Shown: positions 50,218 to 63,152 of the stretch, piece after piece
Layout of the letters: each line of letters starts with the position of its first letter
Position numbering within the stretch: the first letter of the stretch is position 1
Program-made: the position numbers and the translations under genes
The notes under the pieces: model-generated
Told to the model about the DNA's origin: nothing
The model's input: only the letters and a program-made list of their open reading frames with translations
Databases searched by the model: none
NCBI GenBank assembly: GCA_900708905.1
Contig: CAADRB010000014.1
Location: 2,583,822 to 2,647,821 of the forward strand
DNA length: 64,000 bases
From: Hymenolepis diminuta
Lineage: Eukaryota; Platyhelminthes; Cestoda; Cyclophyllidea; Hymenolepididae
Direction: 5' to 3'

Positions 50218-51230
50218 TTATTCAAGAATCTCACACGCTCCATGGAATCTCCCATGCCTAAAATCGCTCCAACATGACTTACTTTGAGCCCACCATGTCC
50301 AAGCAACGATCAGTTCTGAAATCTTGTCTGCCTGATAAATGGAAAGATCAAATTTGCCGAAAAAAGGCTGTTGTATTCTTGCCTCCCTCAGAACTCCCGA
50401 ATTGTTCACTAAAATCAAATCTTTCAAACGTCATGGTCAAAGCAACCACACTCAAGACGATCCAAAACTTGTTTACCGTTCAAATCGATCGACACTGGTG
50501 AATGGCGAATACAATGAACCCCAGATCGCCAGTCATGCCAAATCTGTGTCTTCCTCAAATGGAATAGTATCAAAAGTAGTTGCACTAATACGTGGGCGAG
50601 GCTAAGCAAACGGCTGCACTCCCTTTATGTGTTCCCAAACTAAGGCTTCTAAGTCTCACATCGAAGTTATTCTTGCAGGATCTATTCAAGTCTCCTACCT
50701 TATCTTGGCGAATTTAAAACGCTCAAAGGTTACGATCAGTACTATTATCAGCAGCGTCCGCTAGATATTTCCCACTTATGACACACCAGAAGTGATTGTC
50801 TCCATGAATTTCACCCGGTTCTCTTCCCCTCGCTTAGAGGACTTTTGATGTGGCCTTAAAATTTCCTTTCCTCGCTTCCTGCCTAATCTAAATGATTTTA
50901 ATGAGTAATTCTTTGACGGTGTAAAAAGGCAACTTCTTGTGTCAAAAGAGAAGGAGATAGTGGAAAAGATTCCTAATCTTTTAGAGCTTGGACACCGGAC
51001 GTCGCCCCACGCTGGTGACAAAATCTAGGTGTACCATCACAAAAATCTCGGTTCTCGGTACGCAGTCTAAATTTTCGAACCGAAAACAGATCCAACAGAG
51101 ACTTATCTGAACGCATTTTATCTTCCTCTGCCGTGGGATCCTGAACTCCGGGGACCCAGCACAAACATCGGCCAAACCATTACTCCAGACATTTCAGAAG
51201 ACCTCGGAAAAGATTCAAGGCTCATCTAAC
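50218..51230 (-). pseudogene. Unrecognised, possibly retroposed coding remnant
   Basis: About 1 kb less AT-rich than its surroundings. On the minus strand open stretches switch between frames: CWVPGVQDPTAEEDKMRSDK, ENRVKFMETITSGVS, TTFDTIPFEEDTDLA and FFGKFDLSIYQADKISELIV, the last ending EILE-stop next to AATAAA. An intronless, frame-shifted coding-like segment ending at a poly(A) hexamer could be an old processed pseudogene or retroelement piece. I do not recognise the protein. Confidence 0.25.
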
Positions 51231-54200
51231 TCTAAAGTGCATGGATAAAAATAAATAATTTTTATTCAAGAAAAATTAAATTAGCAACTTTTTGGTTAAT
51301 AATTCATAAAGTTCACATCTTTTGTTAAAATGTACTGAAGATACGAGTTGTCACTTTTCATGGCTTTGAGTAAAGTTTGCTTATTCCCCTGTTATAATTG
51401 AATTGGCGTAATTTATAGTTATTTTGGAGGCGAAATAGGTCGTAAAAGTGTCTAATTTCGGTCGCCAGGAGTTTCTTATTTCACACATTTAAAATTCGAA
51501 TACTAGATTTAAACTAAATTCTGTAAAGGCATTTTATTCCTGAAGAGTGTCAATCGTTCTGTCACTTATGTAAAGTCGCACAATTCATTCACCTATACAA
51601 TATCATCTGTCATTACGTTTGGCTTTTATCCCAACTTCACAGTCTTGGATATGTTAAAGGAATATTAAATTTCAATAATAGTTAAGCAATTATTATAAAA
51701 ATAAATAATGAATTCATGGAAGTATTCATTGTCAGATCTTTATTAAAATCGACCTAAGGGCTGCTTACAAATAGTGCACTGTCAAGTACAGAGATCGGCA
51801 TTTCGGAAAAAGTTGTGATTAGTATGTGTTAATAATATCAGTGATAAATTCTCCTAAACATTCTGAGAAAACTAGTCTTGAAAATATAATGCCGCAGATG
51901 TTTGAAGAGCTAATTCAGAGGATTACTCTGAGAAATACAACGGCCTGGTTTCGATGAAGAAGTTTCGCCTTCGGCCTACTTAGGAAAGTCACTTCAATTC
52001 TCTTGCCCTGAAGCTTCTTTCGAATCATCTGATATCGTCTGGTATGCAGTCGTGGTTGGAACAAATTAAGATGCAGAGGAAACCATTGAATTGATCGGTT
52101 TGTCATGGCTTAAGCAACCAGCTATGCCGATTCCCGTCTCTAAAAATTTAAATCCCCACCTCAGGATAATTCAGTTAAAAAATAGTGACACTCAAGACTG
52201 CCATCTGTATGCGAGTGCTTGCAGAAAAGAAATTGATGTTTTTTCACTATCAACAGATCACTGTTCCCTAGGCGCAATGATCAACAATAACTTCAATTGT
52301 TTTTAAAATATTTGCATTAAATTCAACATGGGTCTTTTCAAAGGGTTTTTTGAAGGGGCGACATCACACATTCTTCTGATCTGATTACTACGGAAGCAAA
52401 ATTCTTGAAGTCCTTGGATCAAATATCTCTACCCAAAAAAAATTCATATTCTCATGGCTATACACCGTTTGTTCAGATGCCTACAATACCTATAAATGTC
52501 AAATTATCTCACTTCAAAGGTACACTGATTAAAGCTAAGTAGATAGTTACCCAGCGATACTGACAATGAAGGCGGATAATATTGCAGTGAAAGGCGAAAA
52601 TTAAAATATGGAGGGTGGGGCCGACTTTAGGTATAAACAAAGTAGGTAAATGTGCTTTGAGTCACGGGTGAGCATCAAAGGAGCGGACTAGATTTCATTA
52701 TTTTTTCATTTTTAGCCTGCGCTCAAGAAGAAAGGACTTAAGAGAGCTCTCTGTGGGACTTTATCTAAACATGAATGAAAAAAATTGATTTCGAAGTTAA
52801 AGAGGAGTATTGAGTTGATTTTGTGATCCAATATTTTATAGTAAAGTTAGTCAGTCAGTACATGTCCCTAAAAAGGTAGTAGGATCTAAAATGATTCTAT
52901 TCAAATCAATTTAATAGACCCAACCACCAACTAACTTTTATCCTGTTGGTCAAATGATTACGATGGTCACAAAGTGAACTAAGTCTTATTAAGATAAAAA
53001 GATAATGATATTTATTTACGAATATTAATTGATCCGGGTTAAGATGAAAATAACCGCAAACAATGAAATGAAAGTCGCATATCCGCTGATTCCGAAAGAC
53101 GTATTGCAAACTATTCTATTAATAGAAAAGAAGTAAATTGAATGCATATTTCAAACCGCTTAGGATCCTTGGTAAATACAATCGCAAAGACTATTTCGCT
53201 TACCATTTCTCATGACGTCGAATCAGTCTAAGAATACAAATAGTCATCTGTCAGATACATGATTTCTCTCACTTATTTCTAGGGGAATATGAGCTAGGAG
53301 AAAAAGGAAAATAACAGTTACAGCTTTATCAAGAATTTATAGAGAAAGATAGGAGACTGGTGATTAGCTGTAGTCGTTAGAGACGGTACCAGACAAGTAG
53401 ATAGTATTGTGTATTTTTCAACACCGTAGTTGCATGTGGTAGAACTAGCTGTACGGGAATCAGGAACATGGGACATGTAAACATTTAGGCATGGCTAAGA
53501 AGAAGCACCACCGTATATGTTGAAGTCACTGGTCACCTAAGATCACACTAAGAAAAAAGGGAATAAAGTTGAATAATCAAATATTACAAGGGCAAGTGGA
53601 AGGAAATATATGTATGGGAATGAAACAACACTAAATCAGATCGGAAGTTTGGGACATCATAGGTAGTATAGGTTGTAGGATCTGGCTAGGTGGTATTTAG
53701 CTGCAGCAGGAGCTGGTTGGAAAGTAAATTCACAATTGAGCATGTTGGGCTTCATGGATGACCATGCAGTTGAGAAAGCACAAATTCACGAAGGAAATCA
53801 AATTTTAAAAGTATAGTGATTAAGATGTTAAGGGGCCTGACAACGCCTTGATATAACCCGAGCATTTTGACTAGCATAATGACATAAGAGTATAAGCTCT
53901 GAAGACAATTTGGTCTTACTACAAATGATTGACAAGCCAACATCAAGGAATCTGGGTTGATAAAATATAAGTTTGGAAGTCATAATCAACTCTTGGTAAT
54001 TCAGTACATCATTTTTTGAAAACTTCTGAAATCTAGTTAAACAAGGCGGGCGGCATCTCATGTGTTATAAATCTCACCAGGCAGCCTATAAGTGTGCAAT
54101 ACTTGTTATTCATAATTTTCAAATATGAGAAGGGTGTAGTGATACCCCTCAAAAAAACGCTTTAATCAGGCATGTGAAAGAAGCTAAGAAATATGCTATT

Positions 54201-57200
54201 TTCCTTTGAAAACCAGCACATACTGAGCTATGAATATGATGGATTACCGCGAATTGGGCTTCTCCTTGATTTCAAAAGAGATCCATTAACTGGTTTTGAA
54301 TTAACTCTCAGTAGGTGGCATTTAATGAAATGTTTATTATAGCACGAGAATTTTTCATATTTACATCAATCAGTTAAGTGACTCAAAATAATTTATTTGA
54401 ATAAGATTTATTCTTTTGAGTAAATGAACTATGAATGAAATGAGAAGTCTATTAGAATTTTATTAAAACACAAAGGTTTTAATATATTAAATTAGAAATA
54501 ACTATAATATCAATCATAAGAATTAAAAAAGAATATTTCAGGAACCACACTCTTTTGTAAACAGAGAAAAATCCTTGCTAGATATGTTTGATAATTGTAA
54601 GACTAAAACAAACACCACATCATTGCTACATGGGGAGCAGTAAAATAGTTCAAAGAGGGTGAGGGACGAGTTTAATAAGAGAATAATGTCATGATATCAG
54701 AAGTGACTTATTTAATTTGATTTTTGGACTCAGATTGTACATTATTCACTTAATGGACATAGTTCACAGGTCAAATTATAATGGTCCAATGTACGGAATC
54801 CAAAACTTGCTGACTAGGAGATTAATTTAACTTGCGAGCCATAACAGTTGCGTCTTTTTTCTAATAGCAAATACATTAGCAAACATGATCATTGCATGTT
54901 AGAAAGTAACATCTCATAACAGTTCATAAAAGTGAACTCTAATAAACATGAAACATTAAAAGAAACTACTTCTAAAATTAATTATAGACGTATTTTCCTC
55001 AAAGACATTGAATAAAATACCTAACTTAAACTTTCATTAAATACAGTCATCAAGAATGAAACAAGTAATTAAAAATTTGGTTGAAAACTTCTCGCGAAAT
55101 GTATTACAGATTATTTTGTTCAACTGCCTATCAAAATTTAAATAGGATACAGTTAAAATTGACACTTGAATTTCGTTTCTGCTATTTTAATTCACTTCCA
55201 GTAAATTCTGAATTTCAATCAAATTCCTTAATTTTACTTATTACTCAACTACTGCAACAAAGACATGGTTTCTAAGACCATTTGAAGTAGATTGCTTTGT
55301 GATAGAAAATAATTACGGTAGTTCACACCATTGCATACTTATCGAAAGATCTGGGAAATTTCCTGCCTCCAAAAATATTATGCTCATTTTGCCTAAAGAG
55401 ATTCTTAGTAGCGCGATGTGATTTGACATTTACTGTCAATCTAATGCTCTCATGCGTTTTATAAGTACATTAAAATACTACTTTGGCGAATAAAACAAAG
55501 TCCTAAATGATACCTTTGGCGTCATTTCATGCATCACGTATTTGCGATTCACCTAAATCTGCAGATTTCGTTAAGATATTTGCTAAGATCCATTGGTTTT
55601 ATCTATGCGATTACAAAGGACTAGTGGAGATACCATTGTATACCTACCTTAATGGTAAATAAATCCTCAAATATCTGTTTAAATTTTTGTGGCGAAGAAG
55701 ATCTTACTCTGCTTTAGCCAGGATAATTTAGAGCTCAATTTGAACTTTCCAAAATTGACCCATGATCCAGATCTTGCAGATTTTCTGTGTATCCGCATGT
55801 TTGACTATAACAAATCAATCAGAAAACAAGTATTATTACCACTTGAATACGTCATACTCAGTTGAAATTCATGATAGGGATATGAGTTGGATTAAAGAAT
55901 TTAGAGCTATCAATATTATTTTTTCGTAGGAACGTAAATTCGAAGATATTGGTTTGGAAAAATGGGATCGTTACGTTTAGTAGAAATGTAGTTTTGAAAA
56001 TTGTCAGATGGTTTCAAGAACGAAGACTCGTATACATACACATTTGCGAAATCACAGACTTCAAATTCAAGTTTTAATTTGTTTGATGGACTCCTTTAAA
56101 ACAGGCTAGTCTTTTCGTATTAGAACATCCAAGTATCTAGAGTTAAAAAAAGTTTCCCAACGGTTTTTTGCGCGCCTAAGAGGGCCATTGATATTGTTAT
56201 TAAACATTTATCGACGGTCTATATGAATCCAAATGTTCACCTATTTAAAATTTGTTTAAGGGACAATTAAAACATGTAACCTACTTTTTAAGCATAAAAG
56301 GGTATTTGGTTGTGTTCTAATACTTCTTTTCAATTATTATACATAAACAGTGTGCAAAAGGCACATTTTCTGCCGACACAATAAATTTATTTGAGGATCT
56401 TTGATAAACAATTGGAAACTGCCTTTTTATAGCACAAATCTTCAAGTTCAATATCGTAGATAAATACATATATATATATATTTATTTATTTAAAAAATAA
56501 ATAAATTACTTTTAGCGTACTTTACACAGAGATTTCGGAATTGAAAAAATGGGAAAAAAACAGCACTTATTGAAATAAACAAATTCTCTTATCACTTTCC
56601 TAAATGCTAATCTACTCAATTATTGTATCACATTTCAGATCCGGTAATGATGGAGGAAAATTTAACTTCCCAAATTTGGTAGTTTTAGCAGGGAAGGAAG
56701 TATATGTGGTGGACAAAAACCATTTTTCATGAAAATGTGCAGTCTAAAGTGAAATTTTAAATGCTTTTAAATATCATAAAAATATCTCAGAATTTGTGTG
56801 GGATGAACATAGAGTCTAAATCCAACCACAAAACTATCTGGGGTCACAAAATTAGTGTTCTTTTAATGACAAGTGTTCTTGTGTGTATCAAGTAAGGAAA
56901 TAAATGCATTTAAATAAAAGAGAATAGATTATGTTCAAAGTAAGGTAATACCGTATGGAAAACTAACATATTTCACTAGTCTCTGAATTAAGTGAAAGGG
57001 TGTTATTACATTAATTAATAACGAATAGATCTGATGACTAAACTACCTGTGCTTAATAATAATGTATTTAGAAAACCGGTTAAGAATGAACGGTTAAGAA
57101 TGGCTCCAAAGTTCCACACAAATGCTTTCGCTGTCCGCCCACCCTCCGGTTTTGATTGATGTTCAATAATGCGAGGAAAAGGTTTGGGTGTGGAATTCTC

Positions 57201-57703
57201 CATCCGTAGTTTCCTTTAAATAACTTTTAAGCATTAGCATGAAGTCATTTGTGTGTACAGATTGAGAGGTACCGATTTATGGTAAACGGGATTTCACTTG
57301 TATTTTGTCATTATAGCATCTTATATGCGGAGAGTAATAAGCATTTAAAAATTTTGATTTTAGCAAAATGATTAAATTTTGAATTTGTCCCCTCTTTTCA
57401 TTGATCTCTTCCCGAGCTGAATCATGGTAAAGATATACGAATAGTCATATATTTAATCAGGTTTAGTAGAGTTTTAACGCTAGTAACAACTAAATATCAC
57501 TAACACGGGTAGGTTAAGTTGTTTTAAAAACAGCCCATAATCAAACACGCGCAGGGATGGTAAATTGAGGTGGCGTCTAGAATCTCAGCAGAGAAGGAAA
57601 AGCGAAAGTAAATTTGCAGTTTACAAGCTATATTATTTTAATACGTTTGAGGTAAATTTAAAATGTAGAAGTTAGAGTATAGAATTTTTAGGGCACATGA
57701 ACA
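51231..57703. other. Gene-poor 6.5-kb interval
   Basis: AT-rich. The minus-strand frame at 51915-52106 is Arg/Lys/Leu-rich but unrecognised. A TA/TTTA low-complexity patch with a perfect hairpin lies at 56466-56506. Confidence 0.45.
56466..56506. repeat. TA tract and perfect 12-bp ATTT/AAAT hairpin
   Basis: An alternating TA tract runs into ATTTATTTATTT (56480-56491), loop AAA, AAATAAATAAAT (56495-56506). Probably slippage-derived low complexity; it would extrude readily as a cruciform. Confidence 0.8.
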
Positions 57704-57925
57704 GGTGGCGCAACGTACACAGCTACCAGTGAGAAGTCACTAGATCAGCGCTCATCGATGCACATCCAGTGATGAAGATGACCAACCGTATCGGCTAACT
57801 CAACTTGAGAGATGCATTGGAAAGCGATTTTTTCTTAAGGGCAACTGCAAGGAGCAGTGCTGTTATCACTACCCCTAAGGGCTTGAAAAGATTTTTTAGA
57901 ATATTGAGTCATCCTTTCAACGTCA
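57704..57925 (+). repeat. SINE copy, diverged
   Basis: GGTGGCGCAACGTACACAG at the head, then AGTGATGAAGATGACCAACC and GTATCGGCTAACTCAACTTG, colinear with the 4168-4473 element (GATTACCAACCGTCTTGGTTAACTTTGATC). The tail ACCCCTAAGGGCTTGAAAAG parallels TTAATGGGCTCGAAAGC. The A-box region appears deleted. Confidence 0.55.
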
Positions 57926-60900
57926 TAAATCTGTACTGGATCCCACGTTCCTGAAATTTAAAATTTCCCGGTAATTTATAGGCATATGATATGAACTCTT
58001 AGTGGTTTGTCCTGGTCTCCGATATGTTCCAACCAGTGATTAGCGTAACTTCCATTCCCCCCGATTTCTGAAACACAAAGCGATGCTCTTGCAGGTACCG
58101 TCCGTATCCTAATATTCTATGATTTATATGCCTTGATTTCCCTTCCAAAAGTAAGGCTCTCTGTTGTGGGGAGAGGCTGTGCGAAATTGTGGGATATCCG
58201 CAGGAACGCAATGATAAGACCATACTTTCACCTTACGCGGTCCTATATGAACTTAAAGGCAAATATTCTGGAACACTGCCATTGAAACTTTGGCTAAATA
58301 ATATCAGTTTTACTAGAAAACCGGTCTTTGATCCATCAAATCAGCTGAAAATGTCGCTAGCATTGCAAACAATTTGTTGAAAAGCGTGGAAATGGGCTTT
58401 TAACCGTTAAAAGTGTAGCTTTCCGTTTCTAATGCAAAGTAAAAGATCGGAGGGAGAAAAAGTAAGTAATGGGACTTTATGTCGCTGTTTTAGCAGACAG
58501 TCAATGATGACTAACATAGCCCCAGAGATTGACGTTAAAATAATGAGAATAATGGTTTTCAATGCATTTGATTATACTTGTCAGATGGTATGGAGTTAAT
58601 TCTCTTTGATAAATAATACATTAAGTGGAAATTTCACAAGTACTGGTATTCCGATGAGGAATAAAATATAGGCCGGGGATTAACTAAGGCACATTCATGA
58701 TCTTATGACCCGTATTAAAGTCGATCCGAAGCAGTATTTATATTTTCTGTATACCTGTAATACTCAGTATCCTCCAAAATCAACTTTGATCTTCAACCTG
58801 CTAGGAAGCCCCGACAGTTAATCGACGCATAATTTTTATCTGATTTCCATTATCTGGGCTCCTGGCTCAATAATCAATACGCCTGATCAATTTTCCCTGC
58901 AGTATTGAATCATCAAACTTTTGAGTCTTTAAGTACCTCTGTCCTCGTTATTGATCGTTTAACCTTTTTTAGAGTTCAGATGCATTAAAAGTGCACTGCC
59001 TACAAAGTACTCCACAAGCTTAATCATTTAACGCTTTTACAAAATACATTAGCAAACGGCCTGAGTTTCTAGTAATTTATTTCAGAAACTTATGATATTA
59101 GGCAAACCCAACTGTTTAGATTTAACAAATCATTATTTTTCGTTGTATTTGTAATCATAATAAATGGAACTGATGATTTCTACAAAAACCCACGGTACTT
59201 TTTTTATCCTCATAACCACTTTGACAGAATAGAGTAGCAGAGATTGCCATTTTAGAGCTCCACGAAGATTGTATTAATGTTAAGCCAAAAATTGCTATAA
59301 ATAACCATTTTCAGCTCTAGAACTTCTTTCAGTTAAAGTCACCATTGTTATCTGCCCCTGAGTTGGCTTAAAGGGTCATACTTTTCAATTACCACTTGTT
59401 AATTCAAAAGTAAATAGATCCGAAAGGTATGATTTCACTGACTTTAAAATATCGGAACAGCTTTGTAGTGACCTTGGAGTTTAAATACGGTTGCGCATCG
59501 ATTTTAGCACAGTTTTCCCGTCGTTCTGTTTATGACTCATCGGTGTTAGAGATGTTTATCGATTTCTCCCCATATCTAATGGCTAAATTTTTAAGATTTA
59601 ATTTGTGGATTACCAAGGTTGTCGCCTCCCTATTCTGTATTTATCTCTGTTTCTTTCCTGTCTTTTGTAAGTGAAGTTCATTAAGGTAGAAAATTGAATC
59701 GTTTAGCCAGTGTGCTCTGAGAAAGTGGATGGTTTCTAGGCTAATCTTTCTTACCATAGCCACAAAGTCAATTAGAGCGTTATGAATAAGGGAGAAGGCT
59801 GAAAGTCATCTGGGATTCATTCCCTCTTTATCCTAATCTCCTTACTAGTACATTTATGCTAAGATCGTATTTTGGTAGCAGATATATCCTACGTACATTT
59901 CTTATTATTAAAAGAGCGCCCATATGGCCTAGTAGACATATTTGGCTTCTACACCAACATAAAACCATTGTGTACATTTTAGGGGCGTTCTCTTGCAGAG
60001 AAACATTATAGTAAACGGATAAAGATATGTACTTTAGCCTCCCATTCTAACAATCCTACTTTCAATTCAAATTTTATTTCGCTATAAATATCAGCTTAAA
60101 ACCTTAGTGAAATTTTATCTAATAAATAAAAAATAGTTCTGTTAATATCAGTAGTGACTGGGCACCACAATTTCAGATGCGCTGATTTCTTTAATGTTAT
60201 AGGAGACTAAATGTGGAGTGTGAAATGGTAACACAGATACAAATGCATGCAAATCTTTGATTAGGAAAATCCATTTTAAATACAATTTGTATCGGACATC
60301 TTTCTGAACTGAATTCAAATCGTAGATATAGACCTCAATAATATAAGCCAAAAAAACAAATGAAGTTTCAGAAAATTCATTATTTTTGGGATTAAAATCT
60401 TCCTCTTTCAGTAAGTGGCCTCTCTACTCCAATTGAAATTTTCAAATAAAATACCCTACGGTTAAATCTTACATATCTGCTATCCATATAAAGTGGCTTG
60501 ATTATATATGCAATTCTTCTATTCTTTTACACGTTGACTTGAATCTTCTACGGCTTTGAATTATGATGTAATATGAGCCAAGATAATATTTCAGGTACAA
60601 TTCAAATCACTCATATTGCTCCAAGCATCTTACATTATTGATCAATTCATTTCATTACGCCTCGTCTGTCACGTCAGATTATCTATATTTCTGCGTGGTG
60701 ATTGGCTGTTGTGGTTTACTGTGCAACATAAGAATAACACACGTCGATGCCATCTCGATCTGTTGGCTGACATCTTATTTATAGTCGTAGCAGTATGGAT
60801 TTGCAATTTCCATTTATATGTTCGTAAACCGTCATGTGTTATGCGAAGTGGCTCTAATCACCTATAATCAAATCGTCCACATGACCTCCTTGATTTAAGC

Positions 60901-61998
60901 AATCCAACTATACTCGAGGAAATGAGAAGAATGTTGATGATTTGTAGCGAAAGCGAGTAGACAAAGACCACTTTGTCTTTTTTACAAAGAGTTTGAGACA
61001 AAATGTCTAATATGGTCGGAACTGAATAGATCCATCACCGTGATGATATCATCATTCTTGATTGTGGTTATTGGCGGTATCTTGAGCATTGGCCGTGACT
61101 ACATCCTGCGCCTGTCTTGTTCTCATCGAATTCAATGAGCTAGTTGCAGATAAAGAGAGCCGATTGCCCCTAAATTTGCTAGACCGTGTTTTGTATCCAT
61201 ATTTAGACTGGTAAGTGATAAATTCCCTTTTAGAGGCACTGATTTGAGTATGATTGACTTCCCCTTGCCGTCAAGTCTGTCATGTTTGTAAATCTAAGCC
61301 GTTTTAATTCACATAATAATAATATGATCTGTTAAAGACGTATTCTATTTATTTTGTATAGTCCTTGATGCATTACATTTAGTTCACACAGATAATTGGT
61401 GATACCCGAAATCTAACTGTAAAGTAAGTGGAAAAAGCAGTGCACCTAGTCTTTTAAGGAATTTCAGAGAATATAAATGCAAACAATGAATCGGTGAATA
61501 TCAATTTAAATATTCAAAGATGGTTATGTTTGATTTATTTACTTATTGAGGTCACTTTAGACATATTTTTGAAAATAAACAAATCGCATTCGTGACTACT
61601 CCCCGCTTATTATAAATAGTTGACGCTGTTTCGAATGTATAAACAGCAGCAGAACATATTTAATAACCTTATCAGCCTTAGTCGGGACGATGCCAAGATA
61701 TTTCTTTTTGGGATGAAAGATGATTAAATAAGGACCTCTGGATTCGGCTGGACATATTTAGCAAATATTTACAAAGGTAGTGCTTTATGTAGTTAGCTAA
61801 GCATCTGCATCTTTAAAACAGGGATGGGGAGTTAAAGAATCCAAGACCAATTCAACTCAGGAAAAGTGAACGTGTCCAACTTCGGTCTTTATATGGTTGT
61901 TTGTGGGCATTGTATTTAAGCCAGGGAACTCTACAGAGCAAGATTCAGAAAGGATGCTGAAATTAGAAATTTTCATACTTCTGCTATAGCGGTTCTCT
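57926..61998. other. Gene-poor interval with unrecognised open frames
   Basis: The minus-strand frame 57999-58223 (contains RALLLEGKSRHINHRILGYG) and the plus frame 60616-60867 have mixed, coding-like composition, but no motif I recognise. An imperfect 9-bp terminal stem encloses about 60 nt at 59913-59991. An 8-bp hairpin AGACAAAG/CTTTGTCT is at 60959-60978. Confidence 0.35.
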
Positions 61999-62175
61999 AG
62001 GAGGATGTTAATAACTGATGAAGGTAGACTATTGGGGGCTATGTATAAGACCTAGAAGACTCCAGAGAAAATTTGTCTTGGCCCGATCAAGTCTTAGTAT
62101 ATTGAATATTACAACTATTACGATTGACAAGCAACATGAACAGGGTGAGTTACTCATATTCAAATCGCCGCGTCT
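61999..62175 (+). repeat. Dispersed repeat family C, copy 2
   Basis: TATTGGGGGCTATGTATAAG, AGACTCCAGAGAAAATTTGT and the TTAGTATATTGAATATTACA blocks align with copy 3 (TATTGGGGACTACGTACAAA, GGACCCCAGAGAGAACAG, TTATTATATTGCGTCCGTTA). The most diverged of the three. Confidence 0.5.
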
Positions 62176-62957
62176 CAAAGGGAGTTCTGACACTGGAGAC
62201 TTAGATACCACAATAATTTTTCGGTTTAATCAAATAAAGGTTATCTATCATTTTTTAAAATAGTAAGTAGGTGTGTATACAATCTAAGTATAGCATGGTT
62301 ACGGTAGGTTAGACCAGAAAAGGAAGTCTCTTTACACTTTATTAGGAATGTATATCATGTTACATGCATCTGTTGTTTACGGAATTGATTTACTATTTAC
62401 TTTGAGGGTAATATGGCAATATATCGAATCCTATCCTCGGTAAAAATATAGAGGACCTGTAATTGAAATTTCAGTACCTAAGAAGGCAATTCTGCTCAGG
62501 TATCGAAATTATTTGACATCCTTCTAATCAGCATTGGAGAATAATTTAAAACAAGTTTTTTAAGCCCCTTCTCCACATTTAATTTGTAGGCACACTCAAT
62601 GCCATATTACTAATACCATAGCAGTTTAAAGATCTAACTCTCAGACTAGTTTAGCGTAATAGACAAATAAAAATTTTTTGCGAGTAATTAGGGAGATAGT
62701 GCGGAGGTGTAACCACACTCTTTAAGTGCATCTGGACTGACCAAAACTCAATCGCATTTACTACTATTCTAACATTCAGGCACTCTATTGTCCTGTAAAT
62801 ATTGCGCAGGTCCAGAAACAGAGTTAAAAAATTTCGGGCACTGGATTTATTGACTATTCTCTTTTTGTGCCCTTGTCTAGGAAAGATATCTCTCTGCTAT
62901 ATCACTGAATTATTAAGTATATATCTAATCTATATATGAAATGTTTTATTTTCTCAA
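62176..62957. other. Intergenic between repeat copies
   Basis: About 780 bp of AT-rich DNA; nothing recognised. Confidence 0.45.
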
Positions 62958-63152
62958 TAAAGGAAGAATAAACTGTGACGTATTGGGGACTACGTACAAA
63001 ACATCGGAGGACCCCAGAGAGAACAGGAATTTTCTGGATCATATCTTATTATATTGCGTCCGTTACAACTGATTAGATAGACAAACGAGACAACAGGAGG
63101 AAGTCAATCATACTCAAGCCGACGTAACTGAAAGAGAATTTATCTCGTGTTC
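62958..63152 (+). repeat. Dispersed repeat family C, copy 3
   Basis: Closest to the copy at 32411-32612: GACCCCAGAGAGAACA, TATTATATTGCG, TAGATAGACAAACGAGACAA and GGAGGAAGTCAATCATACTC. Same orientation as the other two. Confidence 0.6.

Noticed and set aside
59913..59991. tRNA-sized stem-bounded segment with GGCCTAGTAGACA resembling an A box
   Set aside because: The terminal stem is 9 bp, no B box (GGTTCRANNCC) is present, and no cloverleaf could be drawn.
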